Shown here: positions 46,807 through 59,307 of the stretch, piece by piece
Position numbering within the stretch: the stretch's first letter is position 1
How the letters are laid out: every line of letters starts with the position of its first letter
From: Quercus robur
Lineage: Eukaryota; Streptophyta; Magnoliopsida; Fagales; Fagaceae
NCBI RefSeq assembly: GCF_932294415.1
Contig: NC_065536.1
Location: 17,791,974-17,855,973 of the forward strand
Direction of reading: 5' to 3'
Length of the DNA stretch: 64,000 nt
The notes under the pieces: model-generated
Seen by the model: the letters and a program-made list of their open reading frames with translations, nothing else
The model's database searches: none
What the model was told of the DNA's origin: nothing
Made by a program: the position numbers and the translations under genes

Positions 46807-47819
46807 TTGACTTTAATTATGATTTAGAACCCAAATTACAATTACGACTAATTTTAATTTTAGGCTAATCTATCAATTTATGGTCCAATTGTGTACATGA
46901 TTGAACAAATAACATAAAAATCAACACAAGCACAGAAAAGTAAACACTCATAACACATTGAAGTGTTTGTGAAGAGGAAATCGAAGTAACAAGTGTAAAA
47001 ACCTCTTCATAGCCTCACTGCCGAAAACGATCCACTAGAATAGATAGTTGCAGTATAATTTACTTACAGAACCCTTCATGTATTGTAGTAAAGATGTACT
47101 CAAGACATTCAAGTTCTTACTCGCAACTGAATCCACAAGTCCTTTCTCTACTCTAGAATCTGAATCAGCAATTGAGCTCCAATTGCAACTTCAAGTCACC
47201 ATGGCTGATTATGTGGTGCTCCAATGCTTCCCAAGACTCCACCAATACTCACAACTAAGAGGTAGTGATGGGTACTATTTCCTCTCAAAGATATGGCAAT
47301 GGTAGTAAGAGGGAGAAGGTGGAGAGAATTGATACCGTTTCTTTCAATATTCGTGGGGTTTCTCTCAGCCTTTAGAAGGGAATTAGGGTTTGATTTCTGC
47401 GAAAATGAGGTACACACAGGCTAGGAAAAAGCTGAAATAGTAGAAGAGTTTGTAACAAAGTTCTCTCGTGTTCTGACCATTTTGGTCGACTAAGTGTCTT
47501 GTGAGATCATGGCCTCAAATGCTTTTCAAAATGCTGTCATGTGCCATTTTGCCATATAGGTTCTCCATTTTTCTCGATCGAAACTCCATCTTGTACAACT
47601 TCAATTTAGATACATTAAATTCTAACTTTTATTCTCCACTTTTTATCTTTTTTGCCAGGCCCCAAAAAGAAGGGGGAAAATCCGGGCCATATTTGGTAAA
47701 GAAGATCCTAAAAGAAAAAGAGGGTCGAGAATGCTTCATTGAATAAGGAAAGGGAAAACGTGTATCACTTGTGGCCACAATTACATAATAACGTATTTCT
47801 TAAACATATTTTACCAAAT
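46807..47819. other. Gene-free stretch, possible old repeat
   Basis: No conserved domain is seen. Short open frames at 47048-47305 and 47501-47746 have no recognisable motif. The block 46920-47440 has the more even base composition of a decayed retroelement, but I cannot place it. Confidence 0.4.
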
Positions 47820-48165
47820 ACGTTTTTTTTTTTTTTTTTTTTTGATACCATGGCATAAACATAAGACAAAGTTAAGTTACATTGGGAGAGAGATCCAACA
47901 GTAGTGGATTGGAGCTTGAACAGCTAAAGAGGCAACATCTAACACATTACATAGAATAAGTTTTGGAACAAAAAGAGTGCAAAAGGATAAATCCTGTTGA
48001 GTGAGGTAATGCAGGTCTGTCAATTGTCATCATATAAGTCTCCTGCCATCTTGGTTGACTAACACCATTGCAAACCTAGGTGATTCTTTTGAAATTGGTA
48101 AGGAACAAAACTTGTCTAAAACCAAGATCTCTGGCCTTTATAGCTGCTTCCATAATTGCGTCTTA
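47820..48165 (-). mobile_element. Possible LINE 3' fragment (minus strand)
   Basis: On the minus strand a piece reads EAAIKARDLGFRQVLFLTN, resembling the RNase H helix of plant L1 ORF2. About 330 bases of decayed coding/3' UTR-like DNA follow, ending in an A-run (T-run at 47824-47843 on plus). Frame breaks are present. Confidence 0.4.
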
Positions 48166-48766
48166 AAAGTTTTTGTTTTTGTTTTTTTGTTTTTTTGTTT
48201 TTTTTTTTATCTCAATTTTTTTACAAATAAATTAACTTTTAACTTCTTAAAAAATTATGTTAGTTTTTAGCTTTTTTGTCACACATTTAGTATAAAAGTT
48301 ACAAAAAATTATATATATATTTTTTATAAATACTATGCAAATAAGTTATCAAAAACTACAAAATTCTCAAACAAACATTTATTTGAAAAGTTGCATTTTA
48401 GGCCACATTTGCTAAGGAGGTTTGGAATTTTTTTTAGTTAAAGTATTGTTTTCATCCATGAACTTTACTTAAGGTTTGATTTTCGTCTCAAACTTTGATA
48501 CTCTGTTTGGTTGAGAAGATTTGGAAGATGATGGAAAAAGGGAGAGAGAAAATCACTTTTTATGTTATTTTGTTGGGAGAGAAAAGGGGAGTGAAACTAA
48601 TGGGGCCCAAGTATTTTATTCTAGGCCCGCCAAAATACATTCTCCCCAAATTGGGGAGAAATGTGGAGAGAAAATGAGAACACAAAATGAGTAGCATTTT
48701 GGACATAACTATCCTTGTGCAACATCATTTTTTTTTTTTCATTGTTAGTCTTTTAGACTGTATTTT
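48166..48766. other. AT-rich gene-free stretch
   Basis: It includes T-runs and a CTGTTTGGTTGAGAAG motif near 48503 of the MITE type. A matching right end was not found. Confidence 0.4.
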
Positions 48767-50848
48767 TGTAACGCCCCAAAATTCATAAATAATAAATGTC
48801 TATTCAATCTAAATAATCCATAAAATATTAAATAAATGTAACCAACAACCTAAAATCTCATCACATTTTTCAGAGCTCTAATTCCACCAAAGATAAGAAT
48901 CCTCAAAAATAATTCTCCAGTACAATGTTTAATACCATAAAAATAATAATAAAATCCTCAGTTCAACAAAATAATTCATAACTGTTTTCTTCCAAGAATC
49001 TATACTCCAATGATCCCTCTAATGTATCTATAAGGGGAATAAATGGGGGTGAGATAACTCAATAAGTGGAATTCATGACATTGGGGTGTGGGAACAAACC
49101 TTTCAAATAAATAATTCTTACAATAAATTTATAACTTGTAACTCATCAATATTTTATCATCAAATATTTCATATAAAAAAATATCTGTATATTGTGAGCC
49201 ATCATAATACATATATCAATATCATCATATAAATAATTTTCTAGACTTTTCTCATGGTCAACTTTTACGATCTGTTAACAAGGTTGTGCTGTCCCCTTTT
49301 AGGACTAGAACCTCATTTTCATCCATTTTCTTAAAGATGGCTCCTTTGGAACCTAAAGGTACACTCCCTTGCTAAGGAGCTTCCTTTTTGGATCCTCAAT
49401 AGTATACTCCCTTGCTAAGGAGCTATCAAATGTGCACCGTCTCCTTTTCTGGGATCGTCCTTTGCTAAGGACTAGCTGCAGTATGATTATCCCTTACTAA
49501 GGACTAAATACAATACTGAGCTTTTAATCACGACTTGCCATAGGTTTTCAAAACATATTCAATATGCTCACAAAAATAATCCATTCATAATTCTAAAAAA
49601 TATAAAGATATATTCACACATACAAGTTTAAATAAATTCAGATTGTCCCACAAGTTTTTCATAAAACGAATAGTCAATGTGTATATCAAACATTTATAAA
49701 ATATCAATTTATATATAGAACATCAACATATTTCTTTGATATAAAATAGTTTAATAATCAACACTGTTTTGGAAAAACCCCCAAAATTAGTAAACACCAC
49801 TTACCTTTTAGTTGCAAAAATATGAAACCAACCTCCCTTGAATCACAACAAATCAGTATAATTAGAACCTAGCAACACCAAAAATAGGTCCATCAATACA
49901 CAATTTCCCACTTAAAATAAGTTTTCACACTTAAATAGTTTAACCTATCATCATTATGGCCTACAGAGGTGTCTAGTTTCTTTGGAATACATTTCAATTT
50001 TGTCAGTGGGCTTGGCTATTGAATTCGTGGCCATCACTACTTGGAATTGCAGTTATTAAATTGATAAATGGGAGCATTGAAATGCCTCATTTAATGCCTG
50101 AACTTGTCAATCAGGTTTCCAAAATTTTCACAACTATTCTAATTATAGTGCCTGCCTATATCTGCCACCATAAATCCCTTGATGCTACAAAACATAAGAT
50201 ATTGCTAGTCAATTTTCTAAAAAATGGCAGTGCGTGGATGGCAAATTGGTTAACTTAAATAATATATAATTTCTTATTCCTACGTTATAGGGGCTAACAA
50301 GATATTCTAGGCTTGAAAAGCATTGCTACCTTCTACAATAATTTAGAGTTGAATACACGTCACTAGAAGGATGATAAGAAGATAAATATCAATCATAAAG
50401 CAACCTTTTCCCTTTCACATGGTGACAAACTTCAATTGATAAGGTCCAAGCCTATTACTCAATTAGGTACAATTTCAAAGCCTATGGAGTACCCTTTCCT
50501 GACATATAGCCATATTGACCATTCCTAATCAAATATAATAACAATTATAGGAGCCTTTTTTCTATTAATATAGTGATAGTTTAGGTTCATGACAATTGCT
50601 AGCTATTGAATATTCAAACTTCTTATGTATATACACGTGTAACTTAAGAGGTAAAAGGCTAGGGTTTTTTGAAAGCTTATCAAGGCACATATATTTACTT
50701 ATACCACCTCACTTGGGCTTCATGTACCATAGTATTTATCTTATTTTTAATATCTTAGGCCCAAATCAATTAAATCCATTTAATTGTAGGCATCCTTTTT
50801 AATTTACGTATAATAATTAAATTGGTATCAAAATTATGGGGTGTTACA
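48767..50848. mobile_element. Large solo LTR (2.1 kb)
   Basis: The ends TGTAACGCCCCAAAATT and AATTATGGGGTGTTACA form a TG...CA inverted pair. ATTTT lies on both sides (48762-48766 and 50849-50853), a five-base duplication typical of LTR integration. There is no internal coding region, primer site or polypurine tract. The interior has a repeated CCTTGCTAAGGA(G/C) motif (49370-49505). A LARD-type element is less likely because only one LTR-like unit is seen. Confidence 0.7.
49355..49515. repeat. TGCTAAGGAC/G motif cluster
   Basis: The motif CCTTGCTAAGGAGCT occurs twice and CCTT(G/A)CTAAGGACTA twice within about 150 bases, inside the solo LTR. Spacing is irregular. Confidence 0.6.
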
Positions 50849-50897
50849 ATTTTGCAACAATTCAGTCCTAAATAGGTAAACCCTCTAAAATCCTATT

Positions 50898-51026
50898 GGT
50901 CTGTTTGGATTGAGGAGAAGGGAGAGGAGTAGAGTAGAATTGACCTAAATTTTTTTATTTTCAGCCAATTTTATTCTACTTCCATCCACTTCCCCTCCCC
51001 TCTTCCCTTAATCCAAACAAGCCCTA
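50898..51026. mobile_element. Short MITE with long inverted repeats
   Basis: The left part GTCTGTTTGGATTGAGG... and right part ...CTTAATCCAAACAAGCCC are mirror images over about 30 bases (GAGAAGGGAGAGG versus CCTCCCCTCTTCCC). Target duplication is unclear. Confidence 0.55.
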
Positions 51027-51329
51027 AAAGACAGCAAATGCTTATTCTTAAAATAAATAAATAAATAAAAATCTCCCTAGAATCAAATTGATTTTACCAA
51101 TTTTATTCCTTAGCCACCATCACTTAAAATTTCAATCACCCTTGTAATAGATTTTGAGATTATTCAGATAAAAAAAAAAAAAAAAAAAATCCCTGAGATC
51201 TTCTAATCTTTAAAGACTAGCAAGTCCAATCTGGCAAAAAAAAAAAAGTGTGTAAATACATTATAACAGCTTTGAGCAAAAAAAATCCACATTTAATTGA
51301 ACTCGTGAGGCCATGGCAGCAAGTCAAGC

Positions 51330-51913
51330 AGTGACATTTTCAAAGGAACTGTGTGTGTAAGGGTCCATGTGGGGTAGTTTGGAAATTGAATTAAGAATAT
51401 TGACAATAAGACCCAAAGTTCAAAGTCTCTCTAACCCTTTCCCTAGGTAATTGAACTAGGTGCAGTGCAGAGCTATTTTTTCTTCTTATTTCTTTAACTT
51501 TTAACTTGTCTATCATATAAGCTGTGTTATTACCGGTATTTTTCTTTTTCTTTTTCTTTTTGCTGGGTTTTTTTTTTAATTTGACTAGCCTGTAGTCCTC
51601 CCATGTGATGCAAGAGACTTTAAGTGACATTTGCAAAGGAATTGCGTGTGTAAGGGTCCATGTGGGGTAGTTTGGAAATTGGATTTAGAATATTTTATTA
51701 CGACCTAAACTTCACGAGTCTCTTTAACCCTTTCCTTGGGTAATTGGATTTGGTACGGAGCTACCTTTTCCCCTTCTTCGTATTTCTTTTACTTTTAACT
51801 TGACTATCATGTAAGCCGTATTATTAACGGTATTTTTATTTTTGTTTTTGTTGGATTTCTCTTTTAATTTTGACTAGCCTGTAATCCTCCCATGTGACGC
51901 AAGAGACTTTCAA
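51330..51913. repeat. Tandem duplication, about 290-bp unit x2
   Basis: The unit AGTGACATTT..CAAAGGAA.TG to CCCATGTGA.GCAAGAGACTTT occurs at about 51330-51622 and 51623-51913. Both copies contain GGGTCCATGTGGGGTAGTTT. The divergence suggests an old event. It is non-coding. Confidence 0.85.
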
Positions 51914-51933
51914 CTGCCAAAGGTTTGTAAGAC

Positions 51934-52964
51934 TAGACATGACAAAACAGGTCAGAATTTTCTAACCCAGGCCCGATTTTTTTTTATCCGAAGCAAAAAC
52001 AGGTTGACCCGTGACCTGAACCATTTTTTAAAACTTTTTTTTTTTGGTAAAAAAATAATAAAATTAAGACAATATTGGTTTAATTGTTTGTTGTGACCTT
52101 TAAGGAAACAATTGAAATATTTACATAGCTCTATGCAAATTAATTGAAAGATGAATGATTGAGCATTCTATAATGAGTAAAGATTTTTAAATATCAAATA
52201 GCAAAGTATATGCCAAGATAATTTGATTACAGTACAGTTAAAAATATAGATTTAAAATTGTAGACATGTGTGAGAAACATTCACAAGTGTGAAAATAGTG
52301 AAGCCAAAGTATCAAATTAACATAAATTATGAATGCTTAGACCTATTTTTTAACAATTTATGTCCAAAATAAACGGCTTTTCAAATAAATTATTATATTT
52401 CCTAGAGTGTGTGTTACTTAACAATGATATGATATTCATAAAAGAGACCATGTATAAATAAGTAAACAATCAAACTTTAATATATATCTCAAATTGAAAC
52501 AGAATGCCAACCACAATTGACAATAGATTATAAAATTAATTTTCAAGATTGTAAATTTCTTATATGTCTTTATTCTTTGTCAAATGAATTATCCAATAAG
52601 TCATTTGTAATTTTGTTTTATATTTTGGGATGTTATATTGTGTAGAAATAAAACTTGTGTATTTGTTTTACTTATCTTTGTGTTATTTTGTTTTAGATAG
52701 CAATGATAGGATTTGTATAATTTTAAAATTATTGAATAAGTTAATAAGTGTAATTCATTCTTGATATAAGTGGTGAATTTAAAGTAATACATTGTACATC
52801 AAGTAATTTATTGCATGACTTTCTAAATGGCAAATAAATGTTGTTTTCTTATTAAAAAAAAAAAAAAAAAAGTTCATGTGAAAAATGCTGGTCAACCCGA
52901 CCCGACTCGCAACCCGATTGACCCGACCCGAACCTAACCCGACCCACCCGTTTTGCCATGTCTA
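51934..52964. mobile_element. hAT-like TIR element with GGGTCGGGT motifs, 1.0 kb
   Basis: The inverted ends are TAGACATGACAAAAC and GTTTTGCCATGTCTA. Clusters of ACCCGACCCG motifs lie near the right end and fewer at the left. The middle is AT-rich and non-coding. A clean eight-base duplication was not found. The ends resemble those of the element at 56490. Confidence 0.6.
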
Positions 52965-53900
52965 ATTAACCCTCAACCCAATTACGTACACATATACTCA
53001 CAAAACACAAAATACAAGGTATTTGCATGATCGATTACTTGAACACCTTGGCATGAAATATGCCAACACACTAGGATTCTAACAAGAAGTTAAACATTTT
53101 TTAAAGTATACGAGCGTTAACCCTAAAAGGTTAGGGAGTAAAAGGATACATGAAACATTAGAAACTAAATTGACACATAGCCTAAACTTTGGGAACCAAA
53201 AACATAATTTACCTAAATATAATTGAATGAAAAGGAAAACAAAATGTCGAGGCTTGTTTGTTTCATCTTCTTGAATGAATATTGTAATTTAAAATTTTAA
53301 AGGCAAATTATACTAACGTTATTTGACATTTTGAAAATGATTAGAAACCTCCTCTAGTAATAAAATGACACTTAGACTCTTGAGTATTTATTACCTTTTT
53401 TTTTTAAATTTTTCATGATTTTTCTTATCATATAACCTAATAAAAAAAATCTGCATAATAAACACTATTTGGGGTTATTTTATAAATGAGATTTTAATTT
53501 GAAAATTTTGTATCTTGACTAATTAATAATGGCAAGTAAATGGTTATTGAAGATTTACCTAAATGATGAAATGTTGTTTACAAAAATGAAATGAGGTTTC
53601 TGACATCTCCCAAACCTTGAGGGGATTTAGTATAATTTATCCAAAATCTAATCATGAAATCTCAAAATCTTTTAGGATTGAATTATTCCATTTGTTGTGA
53701 TTTTTATTTTTGTTTATTTTTCATTCTTTTTCTGATTTTTAGATTCTTTTAAAAATCTACTAGGGATTTACCTAAGTAAGACATATAGGGATTTAGTCTA
53801 AAAGGCAAAATTAAAAGGCAAGATTGAAAGAAAAATTAATTTATAAAATGCTAATCGATATAAATAGAAATTTAAATAAAAAATTGAGTAGAAAATTAAA
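52965..53900. other. AT-rich gene-free stretch
   Basis: No coding, RNA or repeat signal could be supported beyond A/T runs. Confidence 0.5.
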
Positions 53901-55039
53901 AAATAGAAAATTAAAAAAAAAATATGCTAGGATCATATTTTTAGGTATTCGATAATCTGATTCAAAATACACTTTATGATGTATTTTGAGTCTTAGTTTT
54001 AGTGTCTAAAAGTGTTTTGGAGATTATGATTAAAGACACAAGACACTACTCAAGAATCTACTTAAGATCAGCCGAATTTGCTTCCTTGATAGAAAATTTA
54101 ACTCTAGGTTGATTGACCGAACTTTATTAAATTTTGATACCAAATTGATATCACTTGACTGATCTAGATTTGTAGATTCTAAGTTTGGTTGAAGATGTTG
54201 TTGGTTTTTTTTTTTTTTTTTGGTGTGTGTGTGCGCGCGCGTGTGCTCAACCACATGTTGTCCACTAGAATGGTGACCTTGCTAGACTTGAATTTGTTTG
54301 GGGAGTCAAGTTCGGACCTCGACATTGGACCGCATAGTCCAAGGGCTTCCGTTGCAATTTTAGGCCTACAAAATGAGTAAAACCCAAAGTCTAAGAATCA
54401 TGATAATGGTTGAAATAAATAAATAAAATATGCTTAATATAATAGCTTTGATTAATGGTAGCAATAACTGCTGAAATAAAGTAATATGTATTTAGTGAAA
54501 TATTTTGATTGAATGATAAACTAAAGATCATAATGATGTATATCTAGCAGTGGGATGGGTCCAAAATAATGTATGTCAAATAGTTTATGTTCAACTATGG
54601 TCTATGTTCAAATAATGTATGTTCAGCAGTGACATATCAATTTATTAGTATATGTGTTTATTAGTGAAATACTAGTAAAATCGTGTTTATTAAATAGTTA
54701 TGTAATATTAAAATAATTTGTATTTAAAGGTGAAGTAATCATGTACTCAATAATGTAAATTTAGAGATATGAAAACATAGTCACTTATCTTTGTATGGTT
54801 TGTAGTTTTAGCTATATAATATCAATGAATTGATATTATTCCAACAGCTTGACACCAGCAATGAAGAGGTAGTATGCCATGATAACTTCAAGATTGAAGG
54901 GGAAAAATGGGTACAATTGGAGGGGTAGAGAGTATGTCTAGCTATGTGCAGAGGCTAGTTAAGTTTGTCTCCTTTATCATGCACTTAAAATAATTTTTCC
55001 TTGATAATGCTCTTTTAGTTATTATTGAAGTTATGAATA

Positions 55040-55195
55040 GTATTGTCTTCCATGAGAAGGGTTTTATAGTAAGATAGGTTTGTGCCTTCCATGAGAAGAG
55101 CTTTAATATGAGGTCTTTGTGCCTTCTAGGGGAAGGGCTTTAGTATTATAAGTTTATGCCTTCTATGAGAAGGGCTTTTAGTATGAATGTCTGAT
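55040..55195. repeat. Minisatellite, about 40-bp unit, four copies
   Basis: The unit TGCCTTC.ATGAGAAGGGCTTT followed by AGTAT and spacer repeats four times with differences (GTCTTCCATGAGAAGGG, GTGCCTTCCATGAGAAGAG, GTGCCTTCTAGGGGAAGGG, ATGCCTTCTATGAGAAGGG). Confidence 0.85.
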
Positions 55196-55229
55196 ATCTC
55201 TTGAGAAGTATGGAGATGGTAAAAGATAT

Positions 55230-55500
55230 AGATGTGTTGTGGGATATAGTATTTGTAATATGCATGGATGATAAGTATGGATACTTGGTGAGAGATGGGT
55301 TTGTAATATATATGAGTAATATGTATGGATAATTTGTGAAAGGTGTAATTTATAAAATGTATGAGAAATATGTATGGGTATTTTGTGAGATATGTAATTT
55401 GTATATAGATACTTTGTGAGTTATGGAGTTTAAAGATATATGCAGTATGTATGGATATTTTGTGAAGAATGAATTTGTAAGATATATGGAATTATGAGAG
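55230..55500. repeat. Degenerate tandem array around GTATGGATA.TTTGTGAG
   Basis: The motif GTATGGATA(C/A)TT.GTGA recurs about every 50-60 bases with AGATATGTAATTTGTAA-type spacers, at least five times. It is non-coding. Confidence 0.75.
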
Positions 55501-56489
55501 ATATATAGGTTAAAGATAGTAAAGATATAAATTATAGTTGCTGGAGGGGTTGTAATGGATAATATGAGGTATGGTGATGGCTTATGTTGCTTTCTAAGAG
55601 AAGAGATGCTGTAAGAGAAGTAAAGAGGCAGATGTGTTTAGGTATTTGGAGATATGGGCAGCAAGACATATGATTTTTAGAATATGGAAGATGAGAGAAT
55701 GGGTATAAGATGGGTAGTGGGGGTATGGAATGGTGTCCTTAAGGCTTTAGCTTGGTCCTCTTTATATAGAGCCAAGTTTGAAACTAAATCAGATCAAGCT
55801 AGAAGAAAGACTAACAAATAAAGAAAGATTTTTAGCAAAGAAAGAGTAGTTTCTTTAGTTGGTTTTGATTTTTAGCCAAAAAGGGGAAAACTGTAATTTC
55901 AAGGCTGCTAGACCAGCTGTCACATCTATTCTGAAACAACTATCAAAGTAGTCTAAAAAAGTTGTCACAGTTGTCATAAGACAGTTGTTGCTTGGAGATT
56001 GGAATTAGTTGGGGAGAATATTCAACATTTATTTCATGGATTATGATTGAAAATGGTAAGATCTCTTTTAACGGTATCTTGCTATTTTGGGTATAGGAGA
56101 TGGTTGCTGGGATTGAGCATTAAAGGGCTGGGGATGTCAATTTCAACCAGGTGTCAAGTGCTAAACACAATGCTAGTGATTTGCTTGGAATGTTTCTTAA
56201 TTTGAGTATTTCCATGATTCTATTACAATTCATTTTTAGTAAGTAATCAAATGATTGATTGATATTTAATGAATATTTAGAGATCTAGTCAAGGTCTCAT
56301 TTGTTGTGACTTAATCTTGGTGAGCAAGAAAATCATTTAATGCTCTGCTCAAGCAGCTGGACGGAGAATATTTGGGTTGATCTTCCATTTAATGCTCGAT
56401 CAGGTTTGAGATTATGGCAGATTGAAACTGGACATCAAAGATATCATGAATATTTTATATTTGGAGATTAAAGATAGCCAATTAAATTT

Positions 56490-57543
56490 TAGGAATGGCA
56501 ACGGGTCGGTTTCGGGCTGAGTTTCTTTATGCCCAAACCCGACCCGTGGGTCTGCCTTGGAAACCCAAACCCACCCTGTTTAATAAACGGGTTTTTTTTC
56601 CTGTGCCCCAGACCTACCCCATCAGGCCCCGCCTAGCCCATGCCACTTCAGGGCCCAATCTGTGGCCCAATCACAAAAAAAAAAAAAAAAAAAACAAAAA
56701 AAAAAAAAAAAAACACCCAAGACGCCAACATCTTGTTCATTAACCTAGATCAGAAACCCAAAAACAAAAACCCCAAGATCCTATTCTTCAATCGGACCAG
56801 AGAAGCAACTAAAAACCCAAAAACAAAGACAAAAATTTCAAATTTTTTATTTTCCCTTTCAAAATCACAAACACAAACACAAACACTAACATAAACACAA
56901 ACACAGAAATCACAAACCCAAACCAGATTATAAAAAAAAAAAAAAGGGAACCCAAACCCTAACAATCCCAAAGGTCCCAAACCCTAATGAACCCAAATAG
57001 GAATGGCAAAAAAAAGATGAGAGAAGAAAATATTGTGATATTGAAGGCGCAGGGAGGAGGGAGAGAGGGAGTGATTGAGGGGGGTGACGGTGAGGCAGTA
57101 AGGCTGTGAGTGTGGCTGTGAGGGTTGGTGACAGTGACGGCTTGAGGAGTTGAGGGCGGCGGCGGTGAGGCTGTGGCCGTGTGGTTGAGGCTATGGTCGT
57201 GTGGTTGTGGCTGTGGCTGTGGCCGTGAGAGAGACTGGAGATTTGAGAGAGGGAGGGTGGCGGCTCAGAGATGAGAATGGGAGAATGAGATGAAAAATGA
57301 AATGAGTTAGGGTTGTTTATAACTATATATATATATATATAAGGGTAGTTAGATCATTTTATATGTAACCGGGTCGGGTTCGGGTTGGGTTTTGATGAAA
57401 CCCAGGCCCGACCCAAACCCGCTTCGGGTTTTTTGTTTTAAATCCACACCTAACCCTATTTTTAATCGGACCGAGTAAAACCCAACCCATTAGGGTCGTG
57501 TCGGGCCGGATATCTGCGGGTCGGGCTTGGATTGCCATCCCTA
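56490..57543. mobile_element. hAT-like non-autonomous element, 1.05 kb
   Basis: The ends TAGGAATGGCAAC and GATTGCCATCCCTA are inverted repeats. TTAAATTT lies on both sides (56482-56489 and 57544-57551). The TAGGGATGGCAA-type end resembles Ac-like hAT ends. Both subterminal regions are rich in CGGGT/ACCCG motifs. The core has an A-rich tract (56670-56715), (ACAAACAC)n-like DNA and a G-rich block (57030-57290) with GTGGCTGTG and GGCGGCGG runs. Confidence 0.8.
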
Positions 57544-58970
57544 TTAAATTTAGACATGCGTTTGAGTTGGATTTTAGCTAAAAATAGTATTGTGGTTTAT
57601 GTGAAATAATATGATTAGGTTTCTAAATTCGTCTGAAAACAACTAGAGATTAAATGAATAGTTACTTGGTCAGGATTTAGATGGCTAGAGCTTTAGAGTA
57701 CTTGTTATATGATGGGTATTAAGTTTTAGGTAAAGAGCAATGGGGAGTTTTATCATTTTAAGTGTTATGTGACAAGAGATGCTTACCAAATGTTTTTCGC
57801 TATACACTAACCCGTTAGAATTCAGGGAGTTGGAGAAGACATGCCAAGCAACATGTTTCTTTTATCAACTTTAAACTGCTGGAGTTTTACTAAACATACT
57901 TCTTGGTCCTCCAAACCATGACTCCTAAAGTTTTCCCATAGAGACTAATGAGCTTGAATCATGAGCTGAAGATGAGATGACTTACCGTGGGAATTGATGA
58001 GATAACATGTCATGGGCATTGATGTCATTTTGTGTAAATATGGGCTTTCATTGGAAAAGCTGCTTTTCATGAGTATGAGAGAGATAATATTGGCCATGAA
58101 CTTTGATTCATTGCTTGAGCCTGATTCATATATTGATGTTGAGGATGTCGTGGATTATGAACCCAATTGATGAAGAGGAAATGTGGACTATGAATCCGCC
58201 TCTTGAAGTAAAGATCTTATGGGCCCTGTGAGCCCAATCCTTGAAGTTGAATAAAATATGGGCATTTTTTGGGTTTTAAAGGAGATTTACCCAAAATCAA
58301 TGATAATGTTGATGTGGCATGGATTGCCAATGAAATAATGTCATGTGGCGTGAAAAAAGAGCCTCAACAATTGTTGTCTTAAGCTGACTGTAATTATGAG
58401 TTTTTGAAACCTTAATAGAGAGCTTATATAAAAGCCCAGAAAATTGTATTTTAAATAAGGTTGTAGGGGCTAGAATCCTAAGGCTTTTAGAGAGAAACCC
58501 TAGCCTCCACATTGCTACGATTTTTGTTAGCCAACAGTTCTCTACCAAGCAAAGTTTCCAACACCAACCATTGAAGATCTTATTGATGTTTTTGTTATGC
58601 CAATGGTTCTCTACCAAGCAAAGTTATACTACTGCAAACAAGTTGTTGCTGTGATGAAGTTAGTCACATCGATTAGTAGATCTGCGCAACCAAGGTAGTC
58701 TACTAAGATAAAAATTCAACTAGGTTGGAGCAGAGATGGGATCAATAGGTTCTACAAAATGTAGCTATTCGGGATTGGGTAAAATTATTTATACTTGTAA
58801 CCTCAACCTTATTAGTGTATTCTTCAAGAGTGGTTTTTCCAGTTGAGGTTTTCCTTATCATGACCACATCGCCATGTCAATTTATCTTTGAATATTACAT
58901 GTAATTAGACTAAGTAATCCACTTGGATTATTGGTTAATTTAATTAGGGCTAATTTAAACCCAATATAAG
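57544..58970 (+). mobile_element. LTR 3' portion with promoter-like sequence
   Basis: This DNA runs directly into a tRNA-Met primer site at 58971, so its right end behaves as the end of a 5' LTR. It holds a TATA-like CTTATATAAAAGCCC at 58424-58438, a leader-like stretch and a duplicated TTCTCTACCAAGCAAAG motif (58538 and 58608). The left limit of the LTR was not found. Confidence 0.5.
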
Positions 58971-58982
58971 TGGTATCAGAGC
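58971..58982 (+). promoter_or_regulatory. Primer-binding site, initiator Met tRNA type
   Basis: TGGTATCAGAGC, identical to the primer site at 10823-10834, follows the presumed LTR end AACCCAATATAAG. Confidence 0.8.
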
Positions 58983-59018
58983 TAAGGTTATGGGTTCGAG
59001 TCGCACGAACATCAACAT

Positions 59019-59030
59019 AAGGGGAGATTG
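59019..59030 (+). promoter_or_regulatory. Polypurine tract and possible 3' LTR start
   Basis: AAGGGGAGAT is followed by TGTTAGGGGAGG. In LTR elements a purine tract followed by TG marks the start of the 3' LTR. Here it lies under 50 bases from the primer site, leaving no room for coding DNA. Confidence 0.45.
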
Positions 59031-59148
59031 TTAGGGGAGGGGGAGCACAATTTGGCTCCATATAACTGCTCTAAAAATAGGCCTACACGGTGTGATGTCA
59101 AATGCCATTAAAGACTTAAATGTGTCTTCCTCGTTACCTATTGGTTTT

Positions 59149-59307
59149 TTTTTTTGAGAGAGTTTTAACCTATGGCGTCCGCTCCTGATAATAGCTTTTT
59201 ATTATCAGACCAAGACACCAATCAGTTTTTGGTGTAGGCGGGGATTGAACCCCAGATCTCTTATACAACTATCAGAGACTTTACCAGTTAAGCTAACTGG
59301 AACCCAC
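59149..59307 (-). mobile_element. tRNA-derived SINE
   Basis: Read on the minus strand it has an A box (TAGCTTAACTGG) and a B box (GGTTCAATCCC) spaced as in tRNA promoters, then GCCTACACCAAAAACTGATT and a 3' A-run. The target duplication ACCTATTGGTTTT is perfect (59136-59148 and 59308-59320). It is transcribed by RNA polymerase III in principle and depends on LINE machinery to move. The perfect duplication suggests a fairly recent insertion. Confidence 0.85.

Larger units (their letters stand above)
53901..56489. other. Non-coding region, probably part of an LTR element
   Basis: It has a composition unlike simple AT-rich spacer and holds two minisatellite arrays (below) and a GT/GC microsatellite (54223-54246). 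It continues beyond the hAT-like insertion at 56490 toward the primer site at 58971. I suspect a large LTR or long non-coding retroelement but could not find its left end. Confidence 0.35.

Noticed and set aside
55040-55500. CRISPR-like repeat array
   Set aside because: Eukaryotic context, degenerate units with similar rather than unique spacers, and no cas genes: ordinary minisatellite.
59149-59307. tRNA gene, because A and B boxes are good
   Set aside because: No anticodon arm or acceptor pairing, plus an A-tail and target duplication: it is a SINE.
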